Assembly (NCBI RefSeq): GCF_001625215.2
Contig: NC_030386.2
Location: 39,402,796 to 39,466,795 of the forward strand
Source of the DNA: Daucus carota subsp. sativus
Lineage: Eukaryota > Streptophyta > Magnoliopsida > Apiales > Apiaceae
Direction: 5' to 3'
DNA length: 64,000 nucleotides
Below are positions 34,536 through 46,514 of this stretch, one piece after another (within the stretch, counting starts at the first letter, position 1; every line of letters begins with the position of its first letter). The notes under the pieces were generated by a model. It saw only the letters and a program-made list of their open reading frames with translations, ran no database searches and was not told the DNA's origin. Both the position numbers and the translations under genes were made by a program.

Positions 34536-37500
34536 ATGTCGAAGCTTATTTCTTGTCATTCCGATCCCAATACGGCGTCGTTGGCTCCAAGGTTCAACTC
34601 GATCTTATTCATTTTTAGATTATTATGTGGTTATATTGTTGTTAACGGAGATCTAAAAACTAGTGTAGCACATGCAAGTGTTTACAAAACTAGGGTTTCT
34701 TGGATCCGTGCATTGTAGTTTTTTAATAATATAATAAATCAAAGTGAAAATTATGGTCTTAATGTTATGAAACCTGTTATGACTTGCAATAGAGAAAATC
34801 TTTACACGAAAACTGCTCGGACGGATCTAGCACACAAATGTTAGGGGGCACCAAGCAAATTTTCAAAAAATACCTATATATTTCTAAATTTTTTGGGGTA
34901 ATACCTATATATTTCTAAATTTTTTGGGGTCACTTTTATAATTTTAAAAAATTAAGCCAGTGCCTCTTCCTAGATCAGCCCTCTCCGTATGTCCCAAATT
35001 AGTGGTCATTTGAAATATTTATGCACGTATTTTAAGATGTTAGAAAATATTTATGCTACTTAATATTATTTTTTTGTCAATAAAATATATAAATAGTAAA
35101 TTTACTAAAATAGAAAACGGAAAATAATTTTAAAATATGTAAAATCATATTGACATTATTCGCTTCACTGATTTTAGTGTAGATTATTGTGTAATTTATG
35201 GTATGTCAAAAGACTTAAAAGTAATGTTGGTTAAAATTTTGAATTTCAGTGCTTTTGTTGATGGAATTTGTTGGCCTTTAAAGTCTATATACTTTAATCA
35301 GATTTTAGCGGTTTTTCTTGTAATATATACATATATATTTTTTGTTTTAGTTGAAAGTAATTTGATCACTTATCTTTTGTCAACTCATGAATTACTTTTA
35401 TAATGTTTTTGACACTTTGACCATTAATTGGTACAACTCATGTGATATAAAATATGTCGGTTCGAGTCTAACATATGCATTTTGATTTTGATTTTGATAT
35501 TTCTTATGATTATAATGATAATTTATTTTAGTTTTCAGCTGTAAGCATTGTTTTAAAAATTGGTGATTAATCATAATTATCTAATTAATCATCCGATGAT
35601 TAATTGTTATTTCGTGTTTCACCTTTAAATCCGATTCGCTCTTTTTATGAAATTAGTTGTAAGTGATAATTTACATACATAATTTACTTTAGCTTGTTTA
35701 TGTTCAATTAGTAATTAGTTTTCTTATAAAAATCGGTGATTAATCACAATTATCCAATTAATCATCCAATGATTAATTGTTATTTCGTGTTTCACCTTTA
35801 AATCTGATTCGCACTTTTTATGAAATCAGTTGTAAGTGATAATTTGCCAACATAATTTACTTTAGCTTGTTTATGTTCAATTAGGAATTAGTTTTCTTAT
35901 AATTTATTCGTCATCTAACAGACAGAGACAGGCCTAAAAGGTTTTTGAATAACAATATGCGATGTGGATACAGAGTTTTAGCCATTTGATATAGGCCAAA
36001 GCTTAGAAATAGAAACATGTAATGCTAAATCAAGTTTTGTTGTGTTGGAGATTATTTTTGTCAGAACTTGTACTGATAAATTATCTAATTTGCTTACTAC
36101 AAATTTGTGAGTTGTGATGATATTAAAGTTACCATTTTAGTACCTGTTCCATGGTGTTCTGTTTCGAAGACAAGTCAGTGTACTTAAAACAAGTATCAAA
36201 ATTGATTCTTGGAGTCATTATGTAGTTTTGATTCTGCTTGCTAATTTGGTTGGTGATTCGGTATTGATATGCAACTGACGTTTACTTGTCTAACTTGTCA
36301 ATGAACCGGATCACAAAGGACGGATGTGACTGTCTACTTTGCAGAAAGTCTTATTGCTGAATTCTTGTGCCGCCTTCCGGTGAAGATTCTGTTGCGTTGC
36401 AGATGTGTATCCAAACTATGGTGCTCTCTTATTGATAGTCCAAGTTTTGTTAAAAAACATCTTAAGAGATCCATTGAATGCAGAATGGGTACTGGTGTTA
36501 TCATTCGAGAATGCATTTCTTACTCGGTGGATTTTGATTCTCTGGATAATGGCTCTGCTATAGAAATTGATGAACCATTGAAGACCCTTCTCTGCGAGAC
36601 TGGATCTGTGGGTACGTGCAATGGCTTACTCTGCGTGTTTAATATGATGGGAGATATGTTCTTATGGAACCCGGCAACCAAAAAGTGCAGAAAGTTACCT
36701 ACTGCACCAGCTGATTTTCGTAGTGTTTTTAATTTCAGCTGGTCTTCCCTTTCTGGCTTTGGGTTTGATGTTGTTAATGATGACTACAAGGTTCTGAGAA
36801 TCCTTCGGCCTGATGATCCATTTTTGTCTGGATCCAAGGTCGTTGTTTACAGCCTAAAAACTAACTCATGGAAACGACTCCAAGACATTCCTGTTCAGTA
36901 CCAACTTAATGCATCATGGGGTAACTATCTAGGCGGGGCTCTGCACTGGATTATGGTAAAGACTCGGGATGTAGAAAGCTTCTTCCCATCAATTCTTGCT
37001 TTTGATCTGGGAGTTGAAAATTGTAGGGAGATTCCAATGCCCCACAAGAATGGTAAGGAGATGAGTCTAGTTATCTTTGAAGAATCCCTTTGCGTTCTTG
37101 AATTCCACCTTGATATTCATGTAGATGTGTGGGTGATGACTGATTATGGGGTGGAAAATTCTTGGTGCAAGCTATTTTCAGTAGAACAACCTAAAGTAAG
37201 TGAATCTTGTATGACTTTTAAGCCTCTCGCTTATTCTAAGAGTCAGAGGGATGTTCTTGTACAAGTGAACACTGAGAAGCTTATTTGGTATAACCTTGAA
37301 AAGAAGGAAGTGAGGACTGTTAAGATTGCTAATATACCAGATGTCTTTGATGTGGAAGTCTTCACTGAGAGCCTTGTTTCACTTGACTATAATTCCAGTA
37401 CTGATGGGAAGCAGGCACAGAAGCAACCAAAACAGAAGAATAAACAACAAAAGATGAAGGAGAGGTAAACAAATCTCATATCCATCTTATCAAGTGTTTC

Positions 37501-37632
37501 GTGATTATAATTTAGCAAAATGATGATTTATTGGATATTCTTAATTTGTAATATAAAATTTCTGGAGCTTTGATCTTTTATATTGTTTGCAGGGACAATT
37601 ATCTTTCGAAAGGATTCAAGTTAGTGTTATAA
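34536..37632 (+). CDS. F-box/FBA protein, tandem unit 1 (CPR1-like); weak acceptor at intron 1
   Basis: Substrate-recognition subunit of an SCF ubiquitin ligase by family. Model: exon 1 34536-34591 (MSKLISCHSDPNTASLAP), exon 2 36319-37464 (F-box about residues 26-67, then the F-box-associated domain with FLWNPAT, YKVLR, ALHWI, ILAFDLGVE and WYNL motifs), exon 3 37593-37632 (DNYLSKGFKLVL). It gives 413 residues. The large exon has no ATG before the F-box; its open frame starts only at a GTG, so the mini-exon must supply the start. The TTAG acceptor used by the sister genes is changed to TTGT here; the nearest in-frame substitute is CACAAAG|G at 36318/36319, which lacks a good pyrimidine tract. 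The gene may be poorly spliced or a young pseudogene. Confidence 0.75.
35556..35904 (+). repeat. Tandem duplication (period 172 bp) in intron 1 of FBX1
   Basis: Two adjacent copies, aligned at 35561 (TTGGTGATTAATCA) and 35733 (TCGGTGATTAATCA), differ at only a handful of positions. Confidence 0.85.
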
Positions 37633-38693
37633 GACACTAACAATCAAGCATGAAGAGAAAACAAGGTAATAAGGCTCGTTCATCATCTTGCATTTGTCTT
37701 TGTTAATCATTCTGTCAATTTTTTTTTTGTTATTCTAAGTGAGACATGCAACTTACTTACGAATGCTAATTGTCTAAGCAACAGAAGTTCTAAATTAACA
37801 GTTTTTGGCCAGGTTTGAATGCAAGGTTTCCGAATTGCCTGTTTTTTATACTGAATGTTTTTGGTAGACTATATATTGGACATAATCTATGTTTGTTTCA
37901 GATATGCTAGCAGTTGTGCAATTTGATCAATGCCATGATCGACGATTCACTTGGCAGTTGCAATTCATTTCAATGCTATACTATTGGATTCGGATTTTCC
38001 AATGTGTGTCTTTATGAGCGCACAAATTTTATTATGCTCTAATCTCACAAATAATAATGATTAGCTATCATGCCCAAAAATTTCTAATAATCAATTTTCC
38101 ATCCAACTAAAAACTACCTAACTAAAAATTAATTGTTAGTCGGACACACCAAAAAACTTAGATTTCAAATATTGTTTTTGAATTCTACTGCTTAACATAT
38201 ATTAATGCCGTTATGTATGACTTATTTGAATTATTTGACTAACTTAAAAAATATTTATTATTTATAAATGAAAAATTAATTACAAGTAATAAGTAGTTTT
38301 TATTTTAAATATGTGGATAATTTCTTGGTGTTTGCAATTTATTAGGTGTAAATTATAAGAAATATTCTCTGTTCTTAAATATTTTGTTTTGATTTCTTTA
38401 CATTTATATATAGAAGTATATTCACTACAGAGTAGATATAAATATTTTTTTTGAATGAAAATATTATCAATAATTTTATTAAAAATAATTTCAAAATAAT
38501 ATTTTTAATTAAGGCTCAAAACACATAATAAGAAGTTAAAAGTCAAAAATTAAAAATCAAAATAATAATTTTTAAAAATTATGAAATTTATTGCACTGGA
38601 ACGTCATTAATTAATTAGTTAATTAACTAGAAAAATCCTACTATAAAATCTCTGTCCCCTTTTCACTCTCAAAGCAGAAGAAGAAGGAAATAT
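37633..38693. other. Spacer between FBX1 and FBX2
   Basis: FBX1 3' UTR followed by AT-rich DNA. TATAAA at 38642-38647, about 50 bases before the FBX2 start, is the likely TATA box of FBX2. Nothing else seen. Confidence 0.5.
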
Positions 38694-40584
38694 ATGATGA
38701 TGTCGAAGCTCCGTCCTTCCCGTTGTGATGGCAGCTGGTCATCTACTTCCAGGTTTTACACTATAAATCACTGCACTTGCGAGTTTCACTTTTACCTAGG
38801 GTTATTTTTATGAAAGTTTTTACCTAGGGTTTTGTGCAAGTTCTTATTTAGGGTTTTATATTGTATGTGTTGAATATTTAGATTGTTGTGTGTTGTAGCT
38901 TTGGTAAATGTAGATCAGAAAGTTTTTTACATGAATCTCTGAACATATTTAATTTTTACTTGCACGAATAATAATATGAACCCGTGTGCACATAAATTAA
39001 ATTAGTCATCTGTTTGTCACGTCATTTGGGGGAAAAAATCGGGAACAGAATTTGGGGAGCATTACTTTTGTCGTAATAGTAAACTGTAATTGATTGACAG
39101 TTTACCTGTTTAATTTAGCAGAGGACCAATAACAAATGCTGAATGTGACCCCAATAGTAAACTGTAATTGATTAGCAATTTACTTGTTTAATTTAGCAGT
39201 GCACCTCACCAATCACAAATGCTCAATGTGACCCCCTACCTGACCGAAGATCTGCTTTCTCAAATTTTGGATCGCCTTCCGGTGAAGACTCTATTGCAAT
39301 GTAGATGTGTATGTAAACCATGGTGTTCTCTCATCGATAGTCCGTGTTTTGTCAAAGCACATCTCAAGAGATCCAATGAATGCAATGCTGATACTAGTCT
39401 TCTTATTAGAGGTTTTGTTATCTGTTCGGTGGATTTTGAGGATCAATATAATGCTACTGCTAAAGAAATTGATGAACCGTTGAAATCTCTTCTCTATGGT
39501 ACTGGACTTGTGGGTACATGTGATGGCTTACTCTGCTTGTATAATCAGAAGCCAGACATTTTCTTATGGAACCCGGCAACAAGAAAGTGCAAAAAGTTGC
39601 CTGCGGCGCCAACTGGTTTCCGTTGTCCTTTTGACTACGACCGGTCTTCACAGTTGTGTGGCTTTGGGTATGATGTTGTTAATGATGACTACAAGGTTCT
39701 GAGAATGTTTCAGCCTGGTGGTAGTGATTTGTCTGGCTCGAAGGTCACAATATACGGTTTAAAAACTAACTCATGGAAACGGCTTGAAAATATTCCTAGT
39801 CACTTCGAGCTTATCGAAGCATGGGGGGTGTTTATGTGTGGAGCTCTGCACTGGGTTACATTCAAGACTCTAGAAAGCTGTTTTGTAATTCTTGCTTTTG
39901 ATCTTGGGGTTGAAACTTACAGGGAGGTTCCATTCCCTAATCTCGAGAATAAGAATCCTGATCAGTTTACTCTAACTATCTTTGAGGAATCCCTTTGCAT
40001 GCTTTACTATGACCCTTTTATTCATATTGATCTATGGGTGATGAATGACTACGGGATTGGAAATTCGTGGTGCAAGCTATTTACACTGGAACACCCAAAA
40101 GTAATAAGATCTGGTATGGATGTTAGGCCAATCGTTTATTCAAAGAGCCGGAGGGATGTTCTTTGGGAATCGGACAACAAGGTGATATGGTATAACCTTG
40201 AAAATAAGAAAGTGAAGACCCTTAAGATTGCTAATCTCCCAGACGAGTTTAATTTAAGTGTGTACAAGGAGAGTCTTGTTTCACCCGAGTTTGGTTTTAG
40301 TTGTGATGGGCAGCATCTACCGAAGCAACATGAAAAGAAGAAGAAACAGCGACAAGCGCAAAAGAAGAGGTAATCAAATTTCTTTAATTATACATGTATC
40401 TTTATCTGCTTGCTTTTAATTTTATACCTTGGTATATTAAAAATGTGTTTTGGATCTTCATCTCCAGTTCAAGAACTAGTTGTTGTATCTTTGTCTAGTG
40501 ACCAGTTTAGAAGTACTAACCATTTTGCAAATTTTGGTTTTTAGGGACAATTTCCTTGCAAAGGGATTCAAGCTGGTGTTATGA
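38694..40584 (+). CDS. F-box/FBA protein, tandem unit 2 (CPR1-like)
   Basis: SCF-type F-box protein. Exon 1 38694-38752 starts with three consecutive ATGs then TCGAAGCTC (MMMSKLRPSRCDGSWSSTS). Exon 2 39200-40369 carries the F-box (about residues 33-75: YLTEDLLSQILDRLPVKTLL, then CVCKPWCSLIDSPCFV) and the FBA domain. Exon 3 40545-40584 encodes DNFLAKGFKLVL. Total 422 residues. The exon 2 acceptor is a tandem TAGCAG: use of the first AG (exon from 39197) adds one serine without changing frame. The C-terminal part before the tail is a Lys/Gln-rich basic stretch, as in all units. An internal ATG at 39219 would give a protein that still keeps the F-box, so it is an alternative start. Confidence 0.85.
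39195..39199 (+). promoter_or_regulatory. NAGNAG tandem splice acceptor of FBX2
   Basis: TAGCAG offers two AG acceptors three bases apart. Both keep the reading frame (Ser-Ser-Ala versus Ser-Ala). The sister gene FBX3 has only the first AG at the equivalent place. Confidence 0.6.
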
Positions 40585-41182
40585 GACAGAACTGCACGCG
40601 TAATTAGGAAGTTAGAGATAATTAAAGAAGGTACTACAGCTAGTTGATTGATCTTTGATTTTCTATGTTACTTGAAGAGTTACATTTGTTGTAATCACAA
40701 GTAAGTTTTGAGGAGTTCCAAAAAAAATGTTTCAGGTTTCTGAATGTTTTGCACAGAGGAGACAATATGCCGGGAAGATGAAAATGGTGCTGGAATTGCC
40801 CATCTTAGATTACAAATGTTTTTGGTGAACTACCTAAGCATGAATAACATTTTCACTATATTATCTCTGCATCTCTATTTTTGAAATGCTGGCAGTTGCG
40901 GTAGTTCATGTAATCAGAATTATGCAAGTTTTTAAGAAAAATATGACATTTCAAGTCAAAATCATTTTATAAAAATTTATGATTTTTATCTAACGTTTCG
41001 GAAAATTTCAGACAAAAAAGTGTACCCTCAATTGGATATCTCTCAACTTCTGTATTTTTAAGAATTTTATTACACATTTAAAATATTATTTTTAAAACTT
41101 TTTATGTATAAAATTATTAATGTTCTATTTTTGTTCATATAAAAAATTAAAATAAATATTTAAATATATACTCAAAACACTT
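40585..41182. other. FBX2 3' region
   Basis: 3' UTR and AT-rich spacer up to the hAT-like MITE. Nothing else seen. Confidence 0.5.
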
Positions 41183-43059
41183 TAGGGATGGGCACGGGGC
41201 ACTTCGGGGTCGGGGAGTGCTACCCCGCCTCCGATCCCCGAATCCAATACCCGATCCTGTTCCGAACCCCGAACGGAAATTCTTTTCTTCCCCGATCCCC
41301 GCCCCGAACGGGAAACGGGGATCCCCGCGGGGATTTAGAGAATTTTATTTTTTAACGAAAAATAATAACTTTATAGTATATAATATATTTTTTAATAAAA
41401 AAAACCACTAACTCCTAATATACTAATAAAATGATACTATCACATATTTTCAACATCAAATCATATAATATAAATAAACGACGATTCTACAATTATAAAT
41501 ATATTATATTATAATAAAATTATAATCGATCAATAAAAATGGATATTATTTTTTATTTTTAATAACTTTATAAAAGGTATCTATTTTTTTTTTTGAAACA
41601 TAAAAGGTATCTATTTTTAATAATATACTAGTTGAGAAGCCGCGCGTTGCGGCGGTCTATAAAAATTATATTAATGATTCAATATTAGTATTTGTAGAAT
41701 AAAATAATTTTGTGGTTGTCTATAAAAAATATATTAATGTTGTAAAATTAATATTTGTAGGATAAAGTAAATTTATATTATAAAAATCTTGATGTAATAC
41801 CAATACTAATATATAAAATTGCAAAATTGGTCTATAATTCATGGTGAAAAAATGAAAATAAATTTGTACACGTAATTAATAATTTAAAGTTTGATAAAAA
41901 AACAATTTAAAGCATGACGAATCTTAATTTCTTTTGTTTTTTTTTTGAAAAGCAGTCGTGTTCTTACATTGTCATATTCCTCCAATTTTTTTGGATTGAT
42001 TGTGCACAAAAACATCTAATTTAAATATGTGAGATAGAAGTCTATAACTACCCTCTTAAAAGTTGTTTGAACGGAGCAAACAGATATTGCATAAATAATG
42101 TTTTCCTGTATACAAAGTAAATCATATAAAAATTAACAACAAACATGTCCGATGAACAAAACAAATATTATAAAAGAATAGCCAACAAACATACATCACT
42201 AATAGTCAATTTATTGATATCAAACGTCAATATCATGTCAAGACTGTATTCTTTTCCCGTGTTTGGATTTGTCGACTCCAATATAACGGTCTATATAACT
42301 ACCTTTGCTTGCAACAACCTTTATTTTTTTTATACTGTATAAACAGCCTTCACTTATCGTTACAGAAGAACGGCACCTCCGAGTTAGAAATCGAGCAAGA
42401 GAACTATCACGAGAGAGAGGTAGGTTTGTGGTATTGAGAGAGAGGAAGTCGTGTTTAGATGATCTAAAACCCTACAATCTATAGGGGTATTTATAGGTGC
42501 AGAGAGACTTGTAAGCTACTCTTTCCCATAATTAAATAATCTGAAACAAAATCAGATTAAAACTTTCAAACTACTATATTCCATAAATAATCTGTCTTTT
42601 CCATAATTAAATAATCTGAAACAAAATCAAATTAAAACTTTCAAGCTACTATATTCCATAAATAATCTGAATCAAAATCAGATTCTGAAACTTGCTTCTA
42701 ATATACCAGAAACTAATAAAGGTAGTTCTATTTTTTGGTATTTTTTATCCGAAAATTCCAAAAAATTAGAAAAATAGAACGGAGCGATGTGAGAGGCGCC
42801 ACCTACACGCCCCTCGCTTCTCCTTTATATAAGTATATTGATTTAGTATAATATATATAAATATATTATTATTTATGTATATATACCATCGGGGATCGAG
42901 GCGCGTATACACTAATCCCCGCCCCGCTCCGATCCCCGAATTTTTTATAAAACTTTCCCTGATCCCCGCCCCACTCCCGAAAAAATCTCCGAATTCCCGA
43001 CCCGAACGGGGCGAGGATTGGATCGGGGTCGAGCGGGGCCGAGAGAATGCCCATCCCTA
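41183..43059. mobile_element. hAT-like MITE interrupted by Helitron copy 2
   Basis: Outer ends TAGGGATGGGCA at 41183 and TGCCCATCCCTA ending at 43059 are perfect 12-base inverted repeats. They are followed inward by GC-rich CGGGG/CCCCG repeats that are also inverted (41195-41330 against 42885-43045). AACACTT flanks both sides (41176-41182 and 43061-43067), as in an approximately 8-bp hAT target duplication. Without the Helitron the element would be about 660 bp. The GC-rich ends stand out sharply from the AT-rich surroundings. Confidence 0.72.
41628..42841 (-). mobile_element. Non-autonomous Helitron, copy 2 (inverted, nested)
   Basis: On the minus strand it begins TCAATATACTTATATAAAGG after A (42841) and ends with the CCGCCGCAACGCGCGG hairpin and CTAG before T (41628). 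It is the same family and nearly the same length (1214 bp) as 32760-33952, with the same internal duplication. It lies inside the hAT-like MITE, so it inserted later than that element. Confidence 0.88.
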
Positions 43060-43842
43060 CAACACTTGAAATACTAACATATTTAAATAGAGTTAGTACT
43101 TATTATCAAGTATCGATCGAAATTTTAAAAAGAATAAATAATCTATAATATTTAATAAATTATATATTATTTTAATCGGAGCCAACAGATTCTCAAGATC
43201 TAATAAATGATGGTGAAATTTCAAAAATTAAAATAAATTGAATAATATAAAATTGAATTAAACACATCATAATTTTTTTAAAAAATATAAACTTTAATTA
43301 AATACAACTTTACATTACTTTTAAATATAAATTCAATTTACTTGAAATTCATGAATAAAAATACATTTTTCTAATCTCTGCACCCAAAAAACACCCACTA
43401 ATGACTTATTTTTACCTGAGGAGTTGGGGTGAATAAAAAAGCCATCAACATATTTATTACTCTATTACCTCACCAATCAAAATTGGAAAATGCTAGAGAC
43501 CCCAAAAAATTGTCCCAAATTTTTTTTTTCCAAATGATGTGTCCAAATCTGATTCGCTGAATTCACTCCCATAATAATGAGACCCCCTGCAGATTTATCA
43601 ATCACCCAATCATAACTAGCCACTTGTTTACCACATCATTTGATAAAAATTTTTGGGAATTTTTTTTAGGGTCTCTAGCATTGTCCATCAAAATTTATTA
43701 TGAAAAGTTAATGATTATTGCTGTCGTGCATCCCATGAAAATATCCCGATAGTCTTTTCCTTTAATCAAGGGCAGATCAACGGTCACCTGGAGATGCAGA
43801 TTATATAAAGATTCACATTTCTTGAAACTAGATTAGTTAATC
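43060..43842. other. FBX3 upstream region
   Basis: AT-rich, with one small MITE (43485-43686). TATATAAA at 43802-43809 lies about 35 bases before the FBX3 ATG and is the likely TATA box. Confidence 0.5.
43485..43686. mobile_element. 202-bp MITE with 17-bp inverted ends and 9-bp target duplication
   Basis: Left end GGAAAATGCTAGAGACC; right end on the minus strand GGACAATGCTAGAGACC (16 of 17 match). ATCAAAATT is repeated exactly on both sides (43476-43484 and 43687-43695). The 9-bp duplication suggests a Mutator-type MITE. It sits about 160 bases upstream of the FBX3 start codon, in its promoter region. Confidence 0.85.
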
Positions 43843-45643
43843 ATGTCGAAGCTTCTTTCTTCTCATTCCGATGCTTACACGACGTCGTTGTCAACTTCCA
43901 GGTTTCATCTCTTTCTTATTCCTCTAACCCCACTGTACTGTCAGTCTGTCACATTATTATTATCGTAATCGTTTTTTTAAGGAATCGTAAGTTTTTACCT
44001 AGGGTTTTGTGACAATTTTTACCGACGGTAATTAGGGCTTTGGGCAAGCTCTTAACTAGGGTTTTGTGCTATTTTTTACCCAGGGTAATTAGGGTTTTGG
44101 GCAATTTTGTAACTAGGGTTTTGAGGTGTGTGTTGAATAAATGGATTAATGTGTGTTCTGGCATCTGCTAAAATTGATTAACATGAATCATAATTTTACT
44201 AATTTGTCGTTATATTACATTTCGTTTTCGAAATTTTGATGAAGATAATAGGAAATTGTAATTGATTGACAATTTACTTGTTTAATTTAGCAATGGATCA
44301 CCTCACCGAACACAAATGCTGAATGTGACCCCGTACCTGACGGACGATCTGCTTTCTCAAATTTTGGATCGCCTTCCGGTCAAGACTCTGTTGCAATGTA
44401 GATGTGTTTGTAAACCATGGTGTTCTCTCATTGATAGTCCGCGTTTTGTCAAATTACATCTCAAGAGGTCCGCTGAATGCAACAAAAATAGGAGTGTTGT
44501 TATTCGAGGTTTTTATGCTTACTTGGCGGATTTTGATTCTCTGGAAGACAATTCTACTGCTGTAATAATTGATGAACCACTTAGGAGTGTTCTCCGCGGT
44601 ACTGGACTTGTGGGTTCGTGCAATGGCTTACTCTGCTTGTATCAACAGAAGATGGATATTTTCATTTGGAACCCTGCAATGAGAAAGTGCAAGCAGTTAC
44701 CTACAGCACCAGCTGATTTTGTTTGTCCTTTCAGCGTTGATCCGTTTTTCCTACGTGGCTTTGGGTATGATGCTGTTAATGATGATTACAAGGTCCTGAG
44801 AATTCTTCATCCTGATGGTCGTGAGGCAGGCTCGAAGGTTATAGTTTACAGCCTAAAAAGTGACTCATGGAAAAGGCTTCCAGATATTTCTTATCCCTAC
44901 CAAATAGTTCGAGATTTGGGTATGTTTCTGGGTGGAGCTCTGCATTGGATTGCAGTTACGACTCTGGGTGTTGAAATCTGCCTAATAATTCTTGCTTTTG
45001 ATCTTGGTGTTGAAAATTATAAGGAGATCCCATTACCTAATCTTCGATTCAAGAAATCTAATAAGTTGAATCTATGTACCTTTGCGGATTCCCTTTGTGT
45101 GCTCCTACTCGAAGCTGACATTCGTATAGACGTATGGTTGATGAATAATTATGGGGATGGAAATTCGTGGTGCAAGCTATTTTCACTAGAGCACACACAG
45201 TTAGTTAGTCCTTCTCTGTCTGTTAGGCCACTTGCTTTTTCAAAAAGTCGCAGGGATGTTCTTGTAGAAGTGAGTGACAAGAAGGTAATATGGTATAACC
45301 TTGACAGGAAGAATTTAAGGACGGTTAAGATTGCTAATATGCCAGCTGTGTTTCATGATATGGAAGTCTACACTGAAAGTCTTGTTCCACCTGACTACTT
45401 TTTAAGTTGCAATGGGAAGCAGCCAGAAGAAGAAAAGAAACAGAAGCGTCAACAAAAGAGGAATGAGAGGTAAACAAATTAATCCCTCTTGTCTTCCTTA
45501 TCTAGGTTCTTGTACTGTATAACAAAATTATGATATGTTGGATCTTCATATTTAACTTGACTAGAAGTAATGTCGGCTTGAATTTCATATGTTGTTTGCG
45601 CAGGGACAGATTCCTTTCTAAGGGCTTTAAGTTGGTGTTGTGA
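43843..45643 (+). CDS. F-box/FBA protein, tandem unit 3 (CPR1-like)
   Basis: Exon 1 43843-43901 (MSKLLSSHSDAYTTSLSTS), exon 2 44291-45469 (F-box starting YLTDDLLSQILDRLPVKTLL, then the FBA domain with FIWNPAM, YKVLRIL, ALHWI, ILAFDLGVENYKEIPLP and WYNL), exon 3 45604-45643 (DRFLSKGFKLVL). It gives 425 residues. The first and last codons of exon 2 are both split after two bases (phase 2). An internal ATG at 44316 is in frame and keeps the whole F-box, so translation from exon 2 alone is possible. Closest in the window to unit 2 in the N-terminal part (MLNVTPYLT(E/D)DLLSQILDR). By family it should bind SKP1 through the F-box and a target through the FBA domain. Confidence 0.87.
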
Positions 45644-45749
45644 GAAACTAGCAGTTAAGAAAAGAAGAAAATGGAAGGTAATGCAGCTCGTTAATTATTA
45701 TGCAGATAATAATACAGAGGGATTTTGACGGCTTGCCGGCATGCTTTTT

Positions 45750-46480
45750 CTTGTGTTTATTATTTAAGTAAATACTTGCTCTATGTTCACAGGTATTTTT
45801 GCATGGAGGAGTTGATATATTCGCATGGCGGTTGATCTACTATATATTAGTTCTCTTCTCTTGGTTTAGTTTGTGTTTTTTGTGAAACGTGGTGGTATTT
45901 CTTTGATATTAATATACGATGGATTATCCAGAGATTTTATGAATCTCTTTTAAATATGGTGTTTTCTTTTATTTTTGTCCAAATTTTGGAGTTTTTATTG
46001 AATCAATCTTTTCAAAAATAACTCAGATATGACAATAAAAACTTTCTAATCACATGTATTGGAGCATGGAATACTTTTATGGGTGGAGTTCAGCACTAGA
46101 GTCTAGATTATGTACTGTTCATGTTCATGCTTTTCTTGTAGTGTTTCTATATTATTTAAGTAAATAATTACTCTCTTGTTCACAGGTATTTTTGCATGGA
46201 GGAGATGATATGTTCTGATGTTCACATGGCGGTTGATCTACTATATATTAGTTCTTTTCTCTTGGTTTAGTTTGTGTTTTTTGTGAAACGCGGTGGTATT
46301 TGTTTGATATTAATTTATGATGGATTATCCGGAGATTTTATGAATCTCTTTAAAATATGGTGTTTTCTTTTATTTTTGTCCAAATTTCAGAGTTTTTGTT
46401 GAATCAAACTTTTCAAAATTAACTGTGACATGACAATAAAAACTTTCTAATCACATGTATTCGAGCATGGAATACTTTCT
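45750..46480 (+). repeat. Tandem duplication (~390-400 bp period) downstream of FBX3
   Basis: The sequence from about 45750 (TTATTTAAGTAAATA, then AGGTATTTTTGCATGGAGGA at 45791) recurs from about 46140 (AGGTATTTTTGCATGGAGGA at 46194). Similarity runs some 330 bases to about 46480 with small indels. It lies in or beyond the FBX3 3' UTR. Confidence 0.8.
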
Positions 46481-46514
46481 ATGTCCATTGATGGCCATGG
46501 ATCTTTTGATCGGC

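Noticed and set aside
34533-34718. 61-codon frame at the first exon of FBX1 as a separate small gene
   Set aside because: Only its first 56 bases are conserved among the F-box units, and they end at a donor; the rest is intron.
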